Positions 1 through 10,370 of a stretch of DNA of 64,000 bases are shown piece after piece. The translations under genes were made by a program, and so were the position numbers. The DNA is from Lepidurus packardi (taxonomy: Eukaryota; Arthropoda; Branchiopoda; Notostraca; Triopsidae). Below the pieces are notes generated by a model that worked only from the letters and a program-made list of their open reading frames with translations, made no database searches and was not told where the DNA came from. The stretch lies in assembly GCA_023053545.1 (NCBI GenBank), contig JAKZAN010000004.1:12437235-12501234 (forward strand). Direction: 5' to 3'. The stretch's first letter is position 1, and each line of letters opens with the position of its first letter.

Positions 1-599
1 TTTAAGCACTCCTGAGAACAAATTTGCTCCAATTATTATGACTAACTAGTTAAGGGTTCCTAGTAGTAGAAAAGAAATTAGAGTTAGCTTTAAATCAATA
101 TTTAATTCAGAATTAAATCAATAAGAACTTTAGAAGAAAATTAGAAGAGTAAGAGAAAGGAAGATTGGGAATTCCCCATGCGTACTCGGAAGGAAATTAC
201 TTTGACGAGGTCTAGTGTCGAAGTTGGATGCTCAACCTTATTCAAGAACTGGGTTGAATTAACTTCTAGCCAAGTCTCAAATCCAGTTTAGATACAGTTT
301 ATAAACAAGGAGCACAAGGTCAGCCCCGCGGGCCCAGTCAATCTTCATTATCGCGATATAACAATAACAAAGGCTTGTATTACTAGTTATTTATCATTAT
401 TTATTTGTTTATTTTGGAAAAGATAGACGAAGGTGACATTTTTCAACTCTAGTGTATATGGACGCACTAGTTTCAACGCGAAAGTATCCGCACACGCATT
501 CAAGTCCTAACTAGCAATCCTAACGGACGTTCGCTCACAATTTCGGCCAATACTTAGTTTCAGTAAAACCACCAACCACATAATTTCACCTCAAATAAC
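1..599. other. Leading intergenic sequence
   Basis: I see no coding exon, RNA gene or clear repeat here. The stretch is AT-rich and lies upstream of the first growth-factor gene. Unlike the other A-group copies it lacks the shared 300-450 bp promoter block with its TATAAAT box, so the first gene must use a different or diverged promoter. Confidence 0.5.
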
Positions 600-1066
600 A
601 TGCAGAGTCTGAAATCCGTGTTTTTGTTCTGTTTAATAATCAGCCCCTCGTATTGGAGGGAAACCAGTGGTACAAGTTTGCGCAAAAAACTGCTTTATGA
701 AAATTACAGAATTAATGAACAAGAATTAAGACGAGAAGGCAGATGCGAGCCCAAAATCCGCCTTTTTTATATCGGTAAGCCTAATAAGTCATGGATTTTT
801 AAAAGCTTTTCTTCGTTATAGCGGATCACCCCGGTCGAGAGCCGTACGTGGCTTACTATCCTCCGGCAACAGTACTTCACGTTTGTGATCCTACAGGTGG
901 TTGTTGCTATGAAAGTGCTCACCATCAATGCCTGCCAAGTCTAGAAGAGTCAGTTGAAGTAGTTTTTTCAGCAAAGCGACTAATACAGCGACAAACCAGC
1001 TTCCAAACCTTTACATTTACCAATCACACATCATGTACTTGCATGGATAGAAGGGAATTGGAATAA
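600..1066 (+). CDS. PDGF/VEGF-like secreted factor, copy A1
   Basis: This is a two-exon gene: exon 1 is 600-774, exon 2 is 822-1066, and the phase-1 intron is only 47 bp. The product is 139 aa. Residues 1 to about 24 form a hydrophobic signal peptide. The single cystine-knot domain starts at CEPKIRL and continues through YYPPATVLHVC, GGCC, a QC and a C-terminal HTSCTC. These match the PDGF/VEGF family order of cysteines, but the Cys of the canonical P-x-C-V motif is Thr here. That leaves seven cysteines in the mature chain. Family members are secreted dimeric ligands for receptor tyrosine kinases of the PVR/VEGFR type; binding is inferred, not shown. The start is the first ATG giving a signal peptide and matches the other copies. 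An AATAAA lies at 1125-1130. This is the most diverged A-group member. Confidence 0.85.
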
Positions 1067-1854
1067 CGTCTGATTTTTGGAGGCTAGACACAGCAACATA
1101 CATAATAATGGCAAACAGTGTGGCAATAAATGAATAATTACAAGAAAATATTCAACTTAAAGCTTCCAATGGTGTAGTATAGCAAATACGTACATAATGT
1201 TTACAGAAATTCTAAGAAGTTTTTACTAATTCTACATTTTCGCGAGGAAAATGGGAAATCATCCGTGATTATTGGGCGGTTATGGGAAAACTTGAATCTA
1301 CCATAGAACTATCGACATCGTTTTTTTAGGACAGCAAACTTCTTGGGAAAAGCGCAAGTTTCATTGTGGTTAGATATGAATGTGAGCAAATGTGTCTAAA
1401 TGGCGAACTGGGACCAGTACGATATGTTGCGCACTCTTGAAAGGTTCAATACATTTTTTATTATACTTTGTAATTCGGGAATTTTTTGCAATGTAATTTC
1501 CGAGATTCCTTGTTTTTACAACTCATTGTTGCCTGTCTCTGTTTCTTGGGGGGTTTCATCTTTATTTCATAATAACGAAGAACATTGTAAGAAATAAGAA
1601 CTACAAGCAAAACTCAAAAGCTAATGACAAGTGCTAAAATATAAATTTCTTTTTTTCGCGTCTTAAAAAATAACGCTACTTACCAAACAAGGCGTAAAGC
1701 CGGGTTCGTAGGACAGGTTCCGGGTAGCCAAAGACAATGCAGTCGCGCTAAACTCGTTGCACCGTTGTACCACTGCCAAGGCACACGGGACCATCAATGT
1801 ACAAGGCATACCGGTGAATAAAGTAAACCTACAACTATATTCATAAACTATATT
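1067..1854. other. 3' flank of copy A1, partly duplicated
   Basis: There is no gene here. The stretch holds the A1 polyadenylation signal AATAAA at 1125-1130. Its sequence recurs at about 3340-3745 behind the broken copy at 3.1 kb, so the A1 tail was duplicated together with exon 2. A few AT-rich ORFs occur but show no protein features. Confidence 0.5.
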
Positions 1855-1966
1855 CCTAAACATATATTCCTAAACTATATTCCTAAACTATATTAATACT
1901 GTTAATATGAATGTAGTTTAGGGTCCCAGTACATTGTGCTCTCGCTAGCTTTTTTTAGTCAGACAT

Positions 1967-1976
1967 TGACGTCAAC
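1967..1976 (+). promoter_or_regulatory. TTGACGTCAA palindrome (CRE-like) upstream of A2
   Basis: A GACGTC-centred palindrome lies about 210 bp upstream of the TATA box. The same element is a perfect TGACGTCA at 4730-4737 upstream of A3 and at 17508-17515 upstream of A5, and is degraded near 9270 upstream of A4. TGACGTCA is the known CREB/ATF site; binding here is inference. Confidence 0.4.
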
Positions 1977-2184
1977 TTAACTCTTTCCTTTCCTTTTTTT
2001 TCTGTCCACTAAACCGGGTTAAGAGCCAGGCTCCCTGTATGCATTATCCCAGGGACTTTTAGATCGGGGATGCCCCATATCCATGCAGGCGGATTCAGAG
2101 GAATCTTTCCCTTTTCGCAGTCCGACTGTGACGCCATGATGCTCTAGCGCCAGTTCTAACAGCAGACTTGGGGGGTTTCTTACG

Positions 2185-2192
2185 TATAAATA
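2185..2192 (+). promoter_or_regulatory. TATA box of copy A2
   Basis: TATAAATA is followed by the A2 start codon 143 bp later. The same box and spacing occur in A3 (4939-4945), A4 (9060-9066, minus) and A5 (17716-17722), inside a duplicated 5' block. This indicates that the copies were duplicated with their core promoters. Confidence 0.65.
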
Positions 2193-2334
2193 TGGCGTGA
2201 TTGCTCGACAGAACCAGCATTCAAGCGTGAACAAGCAGACCCACAGCATCACGTTTATTCCAAGCAAAGAAACGAGCAAAGTCCAACCGTAAAGCAGTAA
2301 TTTAACACCGAGTTCTATCATTCCATTCGCCAAG

Positions 2335-2912
2335 ATGCAGTCTCTGAAATGTGTGCTACTTGTGTGTCTTATTATTAGTGCCGTTTACGAACTGGAAGTG
2401 AGTGCCAGAAACGTCAACATTCTTAAAAAGGAATTGTTTGAACAATACCGATTGAACGAACAGTTACTCAGAAGAGAAGGACGATGTGAGCCCAAGATTC
2501 GTCTCTCCTATATCTGTAAGTATTACCTGGATCAGCTGTATCTTTAAGTACAGTGTATACAACGCATTACATCACAGTAGTTCTAATTATTGCATTATAA
2601 GGACAATGTGTGTTGCAATTGGCTTATAATTTTGTTACTTTTGTTTCGCTTTGAATTATAGTGGATCACCCAGACGCCGAGTCAGGAATCGAATATTTCC
2701 CTCCCGCCGCCGTTCTTCATGTGTGTGAACACTCCGGTGGTTGTTGCTATGAAAGTACTCGCCATCGATGCCAGCCTTACGAAGAACAGGAGGTCGAGGT
2801 AGTGTTTATTACCAAACGACTCGGCCATAAGCACACCGGCTTCCAAACCTTTACCTTCACCAATCATACACAATGTGCTTGCATGGACAGCTGCACCATC
2901 AAAGATCTCTAG
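2335..2912 (+). CDS. PDGF/VEGF-like secreted factor, copy A2 (altered C-terminus)
   Basis: Exons are 2335-2515 and 2662-2912, joined by a 146-bp phase-1 GT-AG intron. The product is 143 aa, with a signal peptide at about residues 1-22 and a PDGF/VEGF cystine-knot domain from CEPKIRL to HTQCACM. Where A3, A4 and A5 end in MDSGEHPR, this copy reads MDSCTIKDL. Relative to those copies about 180 bp is missing just after the last knot cysteine, so reading runs into what is 3' UTR elsewhere (the GATCTCTAG segment). The change adds an eighth cysteine to the mature chain. An AATAAA-type signal follows near 2928-2935. Function is inferred as for the other copies. Confidence 0.85.
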
Positions 2913-3102
2913 TCGTAATTCTCTAATAATAAATATTTTCTGTACCAGTCACAATGTCCCAATTTGAAAACTCGCTGAAATCTAATGTGTGAAGTGAAGA
3001 AATACTCAGGAATCGCAACTGTAAGTGAAGACGAGATGATAATTCTATCTTCTAGCGGTTGGATTTAGGACTAATCATGTGTGTGCTCAACTGTCATTTC
3101 CA

Positions 3103-3343
3103 TACTATCCTCCTGCAACAGTACGTGTGTGATCCCACAGGTGGTTGTTGCTATGAAAGTGCTCACTATCAATGCCTGCCAAGTCTAGAAGAGTCAGTTG
3201 AAGTAGTTTTTTCAGCAAAGCGACTAACAGAGCGACAAACCAGCTTCCAAACCTTTACATTTACACATCATGTACAATCACAATCATTTACAATCACACA
3301 TCATGTACTTGCATGGATAGCAGGGAATTGGGATAACGTCTGA
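3103..3343 (+). pseudogene. Broken PDGF/VEGF-like exon 2 (A1-derived fragment)
   Basis: The segment repeats A1 exon 2 from TACTATCCTCC onward (GGCC, QC and downstream residues readable), but it has no exon 1, acceptor or promoter. It is fused to 3' flank sequence of copy A2 at about 3100. It lacks five bases inside the VLHVC stretch and carries a short internal duplication just before the last cysteines. Downstream sequence to about 3745 continues as a copy of the A1 tail. It is most simply a non-functional duplication remnant. Confidence 0.75.
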
Positions 3344-4638
3344 TTTTTTAGGCTAGACATAGCAACATACATAATAACGGCAAACAATGTGGCAATAAAT
3401 GAATAATTACAAGAAAATATTCAACTTAAAACTTCCAATGGTGTAGTATAGCAAATACGTACATAATGTTTACGTTACGTAAGAATCACAGAAATTCTAA
3501 GAAGTTTTTATTAATTCTCTTTAATTCTTTAATAGTTTCTATTAATTCTGAGTTTCATCTGTGTTTCATAATAACGAAGAACATTGTAAGAAATAAGAAC
3601 TACAAGCAAAACTCAAAAGCTAATGACAAGTGCTAAAACATAAATTTCTTTTTTTCACGTCTTAAAAAAGAACGCTACTTATCAACAAGGCGTAAAGCCG
3701 GGTTCGTAGGACAGGTTCCGGGTAGCCAAAAACAATACAGTCGCGCTAAATAATTCATTCTTGTCTTCGTTCATTCACTGAACTCGTTGCGCCGTAGTAC
3801 CACTGCCAAGGCATACCGGAGAAAGACGATGCGTCCCCGCCTAAACTTACAGAGAATGTCGGTTAGTTTTTACTTTGATGTATTGTTAATCTTCGCTCGG
3901 TCCATGAGATTTCAATGGAATGGAATTAAAGTTTCTTACAGTTAAACTTGGGAAAAGTCACCTTCTTAACTCACACATAATGTGCTTGCCAGTCATCATC
4001 TTAATAATAGTCAAAGTATTTTAATAGAAGACAATGTTATACTCCATTACTAACCATATCTTAATTACTATCTAGCTTATGTGTGAAAAAAGGTTAGGGT
4101 CCGAGTACATTCTTTTCTTGCTTGCTTTTATTTTCCTTTTTTTTTTTAAAAAAAAAAAAAAAACAGACATTGATGCCATACCAAATTTGTCTGGTCCACG
4201 AATTATAATTTTTCCGGAAACTATTTTGCATTTTTCCATTCTAAAATACGAACGCGTCTGTAACAGAAATCCCCTTTAATCTTTATATATAGCCTCCTTT
4301 TTTCAGCCACTTAACGCAGTCAAAAACCAGGCTTCCTATTTATATTAATAGAGGAGCTTTTAGAACGGGGATCTCCCAAGTCCTTGGCACGCTTGAATGT
4401 TGGTTTTCTCTAGCAGTCACGCTTCATTTATACATAAAAAAAAACAAGTCCGCTATTATAACTGGTGGACGTAAGACACAAACATACAGTTTTATTACAG
4501 TTTATTTCAGTTTATTACAAAACAATGCAATGGCGCTAAATAATTCATTCTTGTCTTCGTTCATTCACTGAACTCGTGGCGCCGTTGTACCACTGCCAAG
4601 GGATAACGGACCATCAATGTACAAGGCATACCGGTGAA
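3344..4638. other. Duplicated flank with decayed promoter pieces
   Basis: There is no intact gene. From 3344 to about 3745 the sequence is a copy of the A1 3' flank. Around 4315-4465 there are decayed pieces of the A-group promoter block, one of them in inverted orientation with a TTTATAC TATA remnant. A poly-A/T run lies at 4138-4162. The stretch reads as rearrangement debris between copies A2 and A3. Confidence 0.5.
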
Positions 4639-4938
4639 TATAGTCCTAAACTATATTCATACTGTTAATATGAATGTAGTTTAGGGTCCCAGTACATTGT
4701 GCTCCCGACAGCTTTTTTTAGTCAGACATTGACGTCACCTTAACTCTTTCCTTTCCGTTTTTTTCTGTCCACTAAACGCGGTTATAAGCCAGGTTCCCTA
4801 TATCCCAGGGGATTTTAGATCGGGGATGCCCCATATCCATGCAGGCTGATTCAGAGGGATCTTTCCCTTTTCGCATTCCGACTGACGACATCATGCTCCA
4901 GCGCCAGTCCTAACGGCAGACTTGGGGGGCTTCTTACG

Positions 4939-4945
4939 TATAAAT
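4939..4945 (+). promoter_or_regulatory. TATA box of copy A3
   Basis: TATAAAT lies 150 bp before the A3 ATG in the duplicated promoter block. A perfect TGACGTCA palindrome lies further upstream at 4730-4737. Confidence 0.6.
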
Positions 4946-5088
4946 GTGGCGTGATTGCTCGACAGAACCAGCATTCAAGCGTGAACAAGCAGACCCACAG
5001 CATCACGTTTATTCCAAGCAAAGAAACGAGCAAAGTCCAACCGTAAAGCAGTAATTTAACACCGAGTTCCATCATTCCATTCGCCAAG

Positions 5089-5663
5089 ATGCAGTCTCTG
5101 AAATGTGTGCTACTTGTGTGCCTTATTATCAGTGCCGTTTACGAACTGGAAGTGAACGCCAAAAGCGTCAAAATTCTTAAAAAGGAATTGTTTGAACAAT
5201 ACCGATTGAACGAGCAGTTACTCAGAAGAGAAGGACGATGTGAGCCCAAGATTCGTCTCTCCTATATCAGTAAGTATTACCTGTATCAGCTGTATCTTAG
5301 AGTACAGTGTATACAACGCATTACATCACAGTAGTTCTAAAAATTGCATTATAAGGACAATGTGTGTTGCAATTGGCTTATAATTTTGTTATTTTTGTTT
5401 CGCTTTGAATTATAGTGGATCACCCAGACGCCGATTCAGGAATCGAATATTTCCCTCCCGCCGCCGTTCTTCATGTGTGTGAACCCTCTGGTGGTTGTTG
5501 CTATGAAAGTGCTCGCCATCAATGCCAGCCTGACTTAGAAGAGGAGATCGAGGTAGTGTTTATTACCAAACGACTCGGCCATAAACATACCGGCTTCCAA
5601 ACCTTCACCTTCACCAATCATACACATTGTGCTTGCATGGATAGCGGCGAACATCCCAGATAA
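5089..5663 (+). CDS. PDGF/VEGF-like secreted factor, copy A3
   Basis: Exons are 5089-5269 and 5416-5663, with a 146-bp phase-1 intron. The product is 142 aa: a signal peptide at about 1-22 ending near NA, a short charged linker, then the cystine-knot domain (CEPKIRL, YFPPAAVLHVC, GGCC, QC, HTHCAC) and the tail MDSGEHPR. Seven mature cysteines are present, and the canonical P-x-C cysteine is Ala. It is very close to A4 and A5. The last base of exon 1 differs from A2, so the junction residue is Met rather than Leu. The AATAAATATT signal lies about 180 bp past the stop. Role is inferred as a secreted PVR/VEGFR-type ligand. Confidence 0.87.
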
Positions 5664-6185
5664 AAAGCTAAAAGAATTCCCGCAGCTTTTCTAAAATGCT
5701 CCGCCAAAAACAACAACAACGGATATACGTGGCCTTTGAATCAAAAATGGAGAGATTCACAAACACGAAATATGAACTGACTTTAATGAATCTCCCCCTC
5801 TCTCTCTGCACCTTCAAAGATCTCTAGTCGGAATCTCTAATAATAAATATTTTCTGTACCAGTCACAATGTTCCAATTTGAAAACTCGCTGAAATCGAAT
5901 GTGTGAAGCGAAGAAATACTCAGGAATCGCAACTGTAAGTGAAGACGAGATGATAATCTTATCTTGTAGCGGTTGGATTTAGGACTAATCATGCGTGTGC
6001 TCAACTGTCATTTACATGACACTTTTGTGGAACACCAATACTGTAAACGCATTTTCTGAACATGCCCTTTGTAAAATTTGCTAATATATATGATCATTTT
6101 TGGAAAATTTAGCGTTTGTTTTTCTATATTTTCACTGCCCTGCTCAGGTCTTCTGTCTACGATGAAGGATTAAAAAAAAAGAGGT

Positions 6186-6545
6186 AACGCAAAAATCCCG
6201 ACTTGGGTCATGCCGGACTTGTAGCGTTTCTCCGGCTAAAGCCTCGAAGTTGATCAACACAGAAAAATAAGGGACCAAGTTCAGCGCGATGCCTTTTCCC
6301 GGACTTGTTGCCCTTCTTGGGCATGCCATCGTGGATAATGCCATATATTTCCCATTTTTCATTGTCAGCTTAGAAAAACCCCATAAAAGTCAAGCCGGAG
6401 TAATGGCTATAAATCCGGCCAAACCCAAGTCGGGTTTCTGCGGTCCCTTTTCAAGGGACCTTTCCGAGGAAACCTTCTGTTGGGACAGGGAACTTCCACA
6501 ACGGGTTGCAGGTCAGCTGGTTTTGGACTTAAAATCAACCGGACA
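6186..6545 (+). mobile_element. Foldback repeat element, copy 1
   Basis: This is a non-coding element built from inverted modules of about 45 bp (CCCGACTTGGGT, then GCCGGACTTGTAGCG and TTCTCCGGC). The module at 6200-6245 is matched in reverse complement at about 6390-6440, so the element can fold into a hairpin. Related copies lie at 7467-7845 (minus), 18965-19320 (plus) and 31318-31660 (minus), and a second subfamily lies at 10 kb, 12 kb and 16.5 kb. No transposase is present. It is probably a non-autonomous MITE or foldback type; target duplications were not determined. Confidence 0.6.
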
Positions 6546-6551
6546 GGATAG

Positions 6552-6559
6552 TATATAAA
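6552..6559 (+). promoter_or_regulatory. TATA box of truncated copy B1
   Basis: TATATAAA lies at the edge of the foldback element, 176 bp before the B1 ATG. B2 (about 11689-11694, minus) and B3 (about 13770-13776, minus) have related but weaker TATA sequences in the same context. Confidence 0.5.
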
Positions 6560-6734
6560 GGCTAGCCTTGGCTGTTTATCGAAAATACCCATTCGCTAAC
6601 GGGAAGTAGCACCAGCACGTCCCGTTTCTACTTTTTCCACTTTTCCCATATACCAAGTTTGTTCACGTCCATTGATTCGACTTGAATCACAGTTGAGTGC
6701 TGAGAAACGTCTCTATTTCCGTAGCAAATATAGA

Positions 6735-6941
6735 ATGGAGCTGAAATGCGCGCTTTTAATTTGCATTGCGATCAGTGCGGCAAATCTGTTGGTGGTTAAC
6801 GCCACTAATGGAAACGATCAACAGGCGACAAAAGAACAACAGGAGAAGTTCAAGCTAAACGTGCAGCTTCTGAAAAGAGAAGGCAATTGTGAGCCTAAAA
6901 TTAGACTGTCCACTTACAAGAGCCAAAGACTGACATACTAA
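6735..6941 (+). pseudogene. Truncated PDGF/VEGF-like gene, copy B1 (exon 1 only)
   Basis: The ATG at 6735 opens the same exon 1 as B2 and B3: a signal peptide beginning MELKCALLICI, a linker, and the first knot cysteine in NCEPKIRL. The splice donor that follows in B2 and B3 is replaced here and the frame runs to a stop at 6941. No exon 2 is found in the next several hundred bases. A 68-aa secreted peptide could be made, but it would lack the cystine knot. Upstream in-frame codons back to 6672 lack an ATG. It sits between the two arms of an inverted duplication. Confidence 0.75.
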
Positions 6942-7466
6942 TTCGCATTATGTGTTATATAATGTCTTTATTAACTCTTTGATATTTACATTTACCATGA
7001 AACAATATGAATGAATAAAATACTTGATCGTGTTGTCAAAAAAGATTCAAATACACTTTATAAACGACACAAGTTGTTAATTGACACATTTGGGGTGAAG
7101 AATTGCTTACAAAACTTGAAGACTGTATACGTTTACTTGTAGTTCGCATTTTTATGTAGGCCTATACTTCTAGTTCAAAGATAGTATACATTGACTTGTA
7201 GACGTCAAGGGTCCGGATGATGAGCAAACGCGTCAAATGACCACGGCCGATTTGAAATCGTCAGATCCGGTTGTGATACCTATCACCTCTCGTCACCGGG
7301 AAGATGCAGTCACCGACCATGGTGAGACAGATTACATCCTCATTGTCAAACGGTGGAAAGGCAAGGAGTCGAAACTGGAAGCGTACGCCAAGAAAGGCTT
7401 TGGCAAGGAACAAGTTAAGTGGAATCCCACCCATGGTGAGACAACAGAAATTGGTGACACTAGGTC
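6942..7466 (+). other. Spacer between inverted arms with a protein-like open frame
   Basis: The first half is AT-rich and featureless. From about 7193 to 7500 one frame stays open and looks like protein (for example [20 protein letters not shown]), with a higher GC content than its surroundings. There is no start context, splice signal or homologue I recognise. It may be a captured exon fragment, or it may be chance. Confidence 0.35.
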
Positions 7467-7845
7467 CAAGGTTTGCTGTCCTAAGTCCAAAACCAGCTGA
7501 ACTACAACCCGTTGTGGAAGTTCCCTCTCCCAAAAGAAGGTTTCCTAGGAAAGGTCCCTTTAAAAGGGACCGCAGAAACCCGACTTGGGTTAGCCCGGAT
7601 TTATAGCCATTACTCCGGCTTGACTTTTGTGGGGGTTTTCTAAGCTGACAATGAAAAATGGGAAAGTTATGGCATTATACACGATGGCATGCCCAAGAAG
7701 GGCAACAAGTCCGGGCAAAGGCATCGCGCTGAACTTGGTCCCTTATTTTTCTGTTTTGATCAACTTCGAGGCTTTAGCCGGAGAAACGCTACAAGTCCGG
7801 CATGACCCAAGTCGGGATTTCTTGCGTTACCTCTTTTTTTAATCC
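7467..7845 (-). mobile_element. Foldback repeat element, copy 2
   Basis: This is the reverse complement of copy 1 at 6186-6545, with the same paired GCCGGACTTGTAGCG modules. It forms the inner end of the right arm of inverted duplication 1. Confidence 0.6.
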
Positions 7846-8350
7846 TTCATCGTAGACAGAAGACCTGAGCAGAGCAGTGAAAATATAGGAAAACAAACGC
7901 GAAATTTTCCAAAAATGATCATATATATTAGCAAATTTTACAAAGGTCATGTTCAGAAAATGTGTTTACAGTATTGGTGTTCCAACAAAAGCTTTATGGA
8001 AACGACAGTTAAGCACACACATGATTAGTCCTAAATCCAACCGCTACAAGATAAGATTATCATCTCGTCGTCACTTACAGTTGAGATTCCTGAGTATTTC
8101 TTCACTTCACACATTCGATTTCAGCGAGTTTTCAAATTGGGACATTGTGACTGGTACAGAAAATATGTATTATTAGAGAATTCCGACTAGAGATCTTTGA
8201 AGGTGCAGAGAGAGAGGGGAGATTCATTAAAGTCAGGTCGTATTTCGTCTTTGTGAATCCCTCAATTTTTGATTCAAAGGCCACGTATATCCGTTGTTAT
8301 TGTTTTTGGCGGAGTATTTTTAAAAAAGCTGCGGGAATTCTTTTGGCTCT

Positions 8351-8916
8351 TTATCTGGGATGTTCGCCGCTGTCCATGCAAGCACATTGGGTATGATTGG
8401 TGAACGTGAAGGTTTGGAAGCCGGTGTGTTTATGGCCGAGTCGTTTGGTAATAAACACTACCTCGATCTCCTCTTCTAAGTCAGGCTGGCATTGATGGCG
8501 AGCACTTTCATAGCAACAACCACCAGAGGGTTCACACACATGAAGAACGGCGGCGGGAGGGAAATATTCGATTCCTGAATCGGCGTCTGGGTGATCCACT
8601 ATAATTCAAAGCGAAACAAAAATAACAAAATTATAAGCCAATTGCAACACACATTGTCCTTATAATGCAATTTATAGATCTACTGTGATGTAGTGCGTTG
8701 TATACACTGTACTCAAAGATACAGCTGATATAGGTAATACTTACAGATATAGGAGAGACGAATCTTGGGCTCACATCGTCCTTCTCTTCTGAGTAACTGT
8801 GCGTTCAATCGGACGTGTTCATTCAATTCCTTTCTAAGACTTCTGGCGTTCACTTCCAGTTCGTAAACGGCACTAATAATAAGACACACAAGTAGCACAC
8901 ATTTCAGAGACTGCAT
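8351..8916 (-). CDS. PDGF/VEGF-like secreted factor, copy A4
   Basis: On the minus strand, exon 1 is 8916-8745 and exon 2 is 8598-8351, with a 146-bp phase-1 intron. The product is 139 aa. It has the same signal peptide as A3 and A5, but a shorter and different linker (ARSLRKELNEHVRLNAQ), then the conserved knot domain (CEPKIRL, YFPPAAVLHVC, GGCC, QC, HTQCAC) and the tail MDSGEHPR. Differences from A3 and A5 concentrate in the linker between signal peptide and knot. The minus-strand TATAAAT is at 9060-9066. It is head-to-head with neither neighbour; it faces A3 tail-to-tail across the B1 spacer. Confidence 0.87.
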
Positions 8917-10149
8917 CTTGGCGAATGGAATGATGGAACTCGGTGTTGAATTACTGCTTTACGGTTGGACTTTGCTCGTTTCTTTGCTTGGAATAAGCGT
9001 GATGCTGTGGGTCTGCTTGTTCACGCTTGAATGCTGGTTCTGTCGAGCAATCACGCCACATTTATACGTAAGAAACCCACCAAGTCTGCCGTTAGAACTG
9101 GCGCTAGAGCATGATGACGTCGCAGTAGGAATGCGAAAAGGGAAAGATCCCTCTGAATCAGCCTGCACGGACATGGGGCATCCCCGATCTAAAAGCCCCT
9201 GGGATATAGGGAACCCGGCTTTTAACCGCGTTTAGTGGACAGAAGAAACAGGAAAGAAAAGAGTTTAGGTGACGCACATTTAATATTAGAATAATACATT
9301 GTGTTATTATTGAAATAAGCGTTTGTTAATAAGGTGATGGACTGGCAAGCACACTATGTGTAAGTGGTGAAGGAAACTTCTGTCAATGTTTACGTCTTAG
9401 GCATACTAATTCCATCTGGCTCCGTTTGTCTTGGTTAATGGATTGCTTTTAGCATTTGTCGAAACAGAATAACTTCCTACATGGAAAACCGGACCCAATA
9501 TGTTCTAAATTCCTTAACGTCATGAGAGCGTCAATGGTACCGCGATACATGACAGGGATATGGGGATACGTATACAGTGCGTTCATTGGTTGCAACGCGT
9601 TGTTGCCACCTTGGCTTTTTAGTCAATGCACTGGTCAGTTCATCCTGCCCGAGGTTAGAGTGAAAGGAGATGGGTTTTCAGTAGGATCAAGGCTCTGACG
9701 TCACAGATGTATTTTCCCTAAAAATTGAATCTGTTACTGAACTACGAATTGAAGTATTGAGCTTGCATTGCCTGTCAAGCTTTCCTTAAGGTATTCGTGC
9801 GTGAATTGTTGTCTCTTTGCAATTCCGTATCTTGTCCAAGCCACGTCTAGACCTCCAGGAGTAGACAGTGGACAAGAATGAGTAGTATCACAGTTTCCGG
9901 TTGCCCCGTTTGAAGCTGTGAAGGAATGTTTAAACGAGTTTAGGTAGTCCATACACGAAGCGTAGTGCGTTAAGGGTCGTTGCTGTACTTCCTTTCTAGA
10001 AGCTCAAACTGAGCTTTGCTTGCTACCAGTGAACTCGGTACGTTCCTTTTTTCTTAAGGAATAAACCGTACTGCTGGCATAATTCTACAACACATTCATC
10101 ATACAAATGGTCCATAGTTAATTATGACATTCAGTAGATGCCACCAAAA

Positions 10150-10370
10150 AGAAAATAGATGCCACCAAAAAATGGTAACCCAGCAAACGAGGGTCAGGCC
10201 GGACTGGTAGCGTTACTTCGGCCTGCTTCAAAGTTGCGCGACAATGAAATATTATGGACCGAGCGAAGCGAGTGGAACGTTGTGGACAAGAGTGAATTAT
10301 TTAGTGCGATTGTTTGGTTTTTTCCTAGCCCGGACTTGTACCACGAACCCGGCTGGTCTTGTTTAAAAAT
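10150..10370 (+). mobile_element. Foldback repeat, subfamily 2, copy 1
   Basis: The module GGTCAGGCCGGACTGGTAGC followed by a TTCGGCCTGC half is related to the GCCGGACTTGTAGCG module of the main family. An inverted partner (TAGCCCGGACTTGTACC) lies near 10327. Copies recur at 11895-12130 (plus) and 16385-16560 (minus). It is non-coding. Confidence 0.5.

Larger units (their letters stand above)
4639..6545 (+). repeat. Left arm of inverted duplication 1 (carries A3)
   Basis: This arm holds the A promoter block, gene A3, its 3' flank and a foldback element. It matches 7467-9280 read in reverse complement, which carries gene A4. The two arms face each other across a spacer of about 0.9 kb containing the truncated copy B1. 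Boundaries were judged by eye and are approximate. Confidence 0.7.
7467..9280 (-). repeat. Right arm of inverted duplication 1 (carries A4)
   Basis: This is the reverse complement of about 4639-6545, with the foldback element, the 3' flank, gene A4 and its promoter block in mirrored order. Part of it also belongs to a second, larger inverted pair with 16.4-19.1 kb. Confidence 0.7.

Noticed and set aside
2019..2333. Antisense open frame beginning directly upstream of the A2 ATG (MANGMIELGVKLLLYGW), repeated upstream of A3, A4 and A5
   Set aside because: It looks like a conserved membrane peptide in four places, but these are copies of one duplicated promoter block. It overlaps the TATA box, and the A5 copy has a frame break. 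Recent duplication explains the conservation.
9456..9698. Open frame with a near copy at 17026-17253 on the other strand
   Set aside because: Both lie inside the inverted duplication, so similarity is by descent. There are no domain, start or splice features, and the 3' ends differ.
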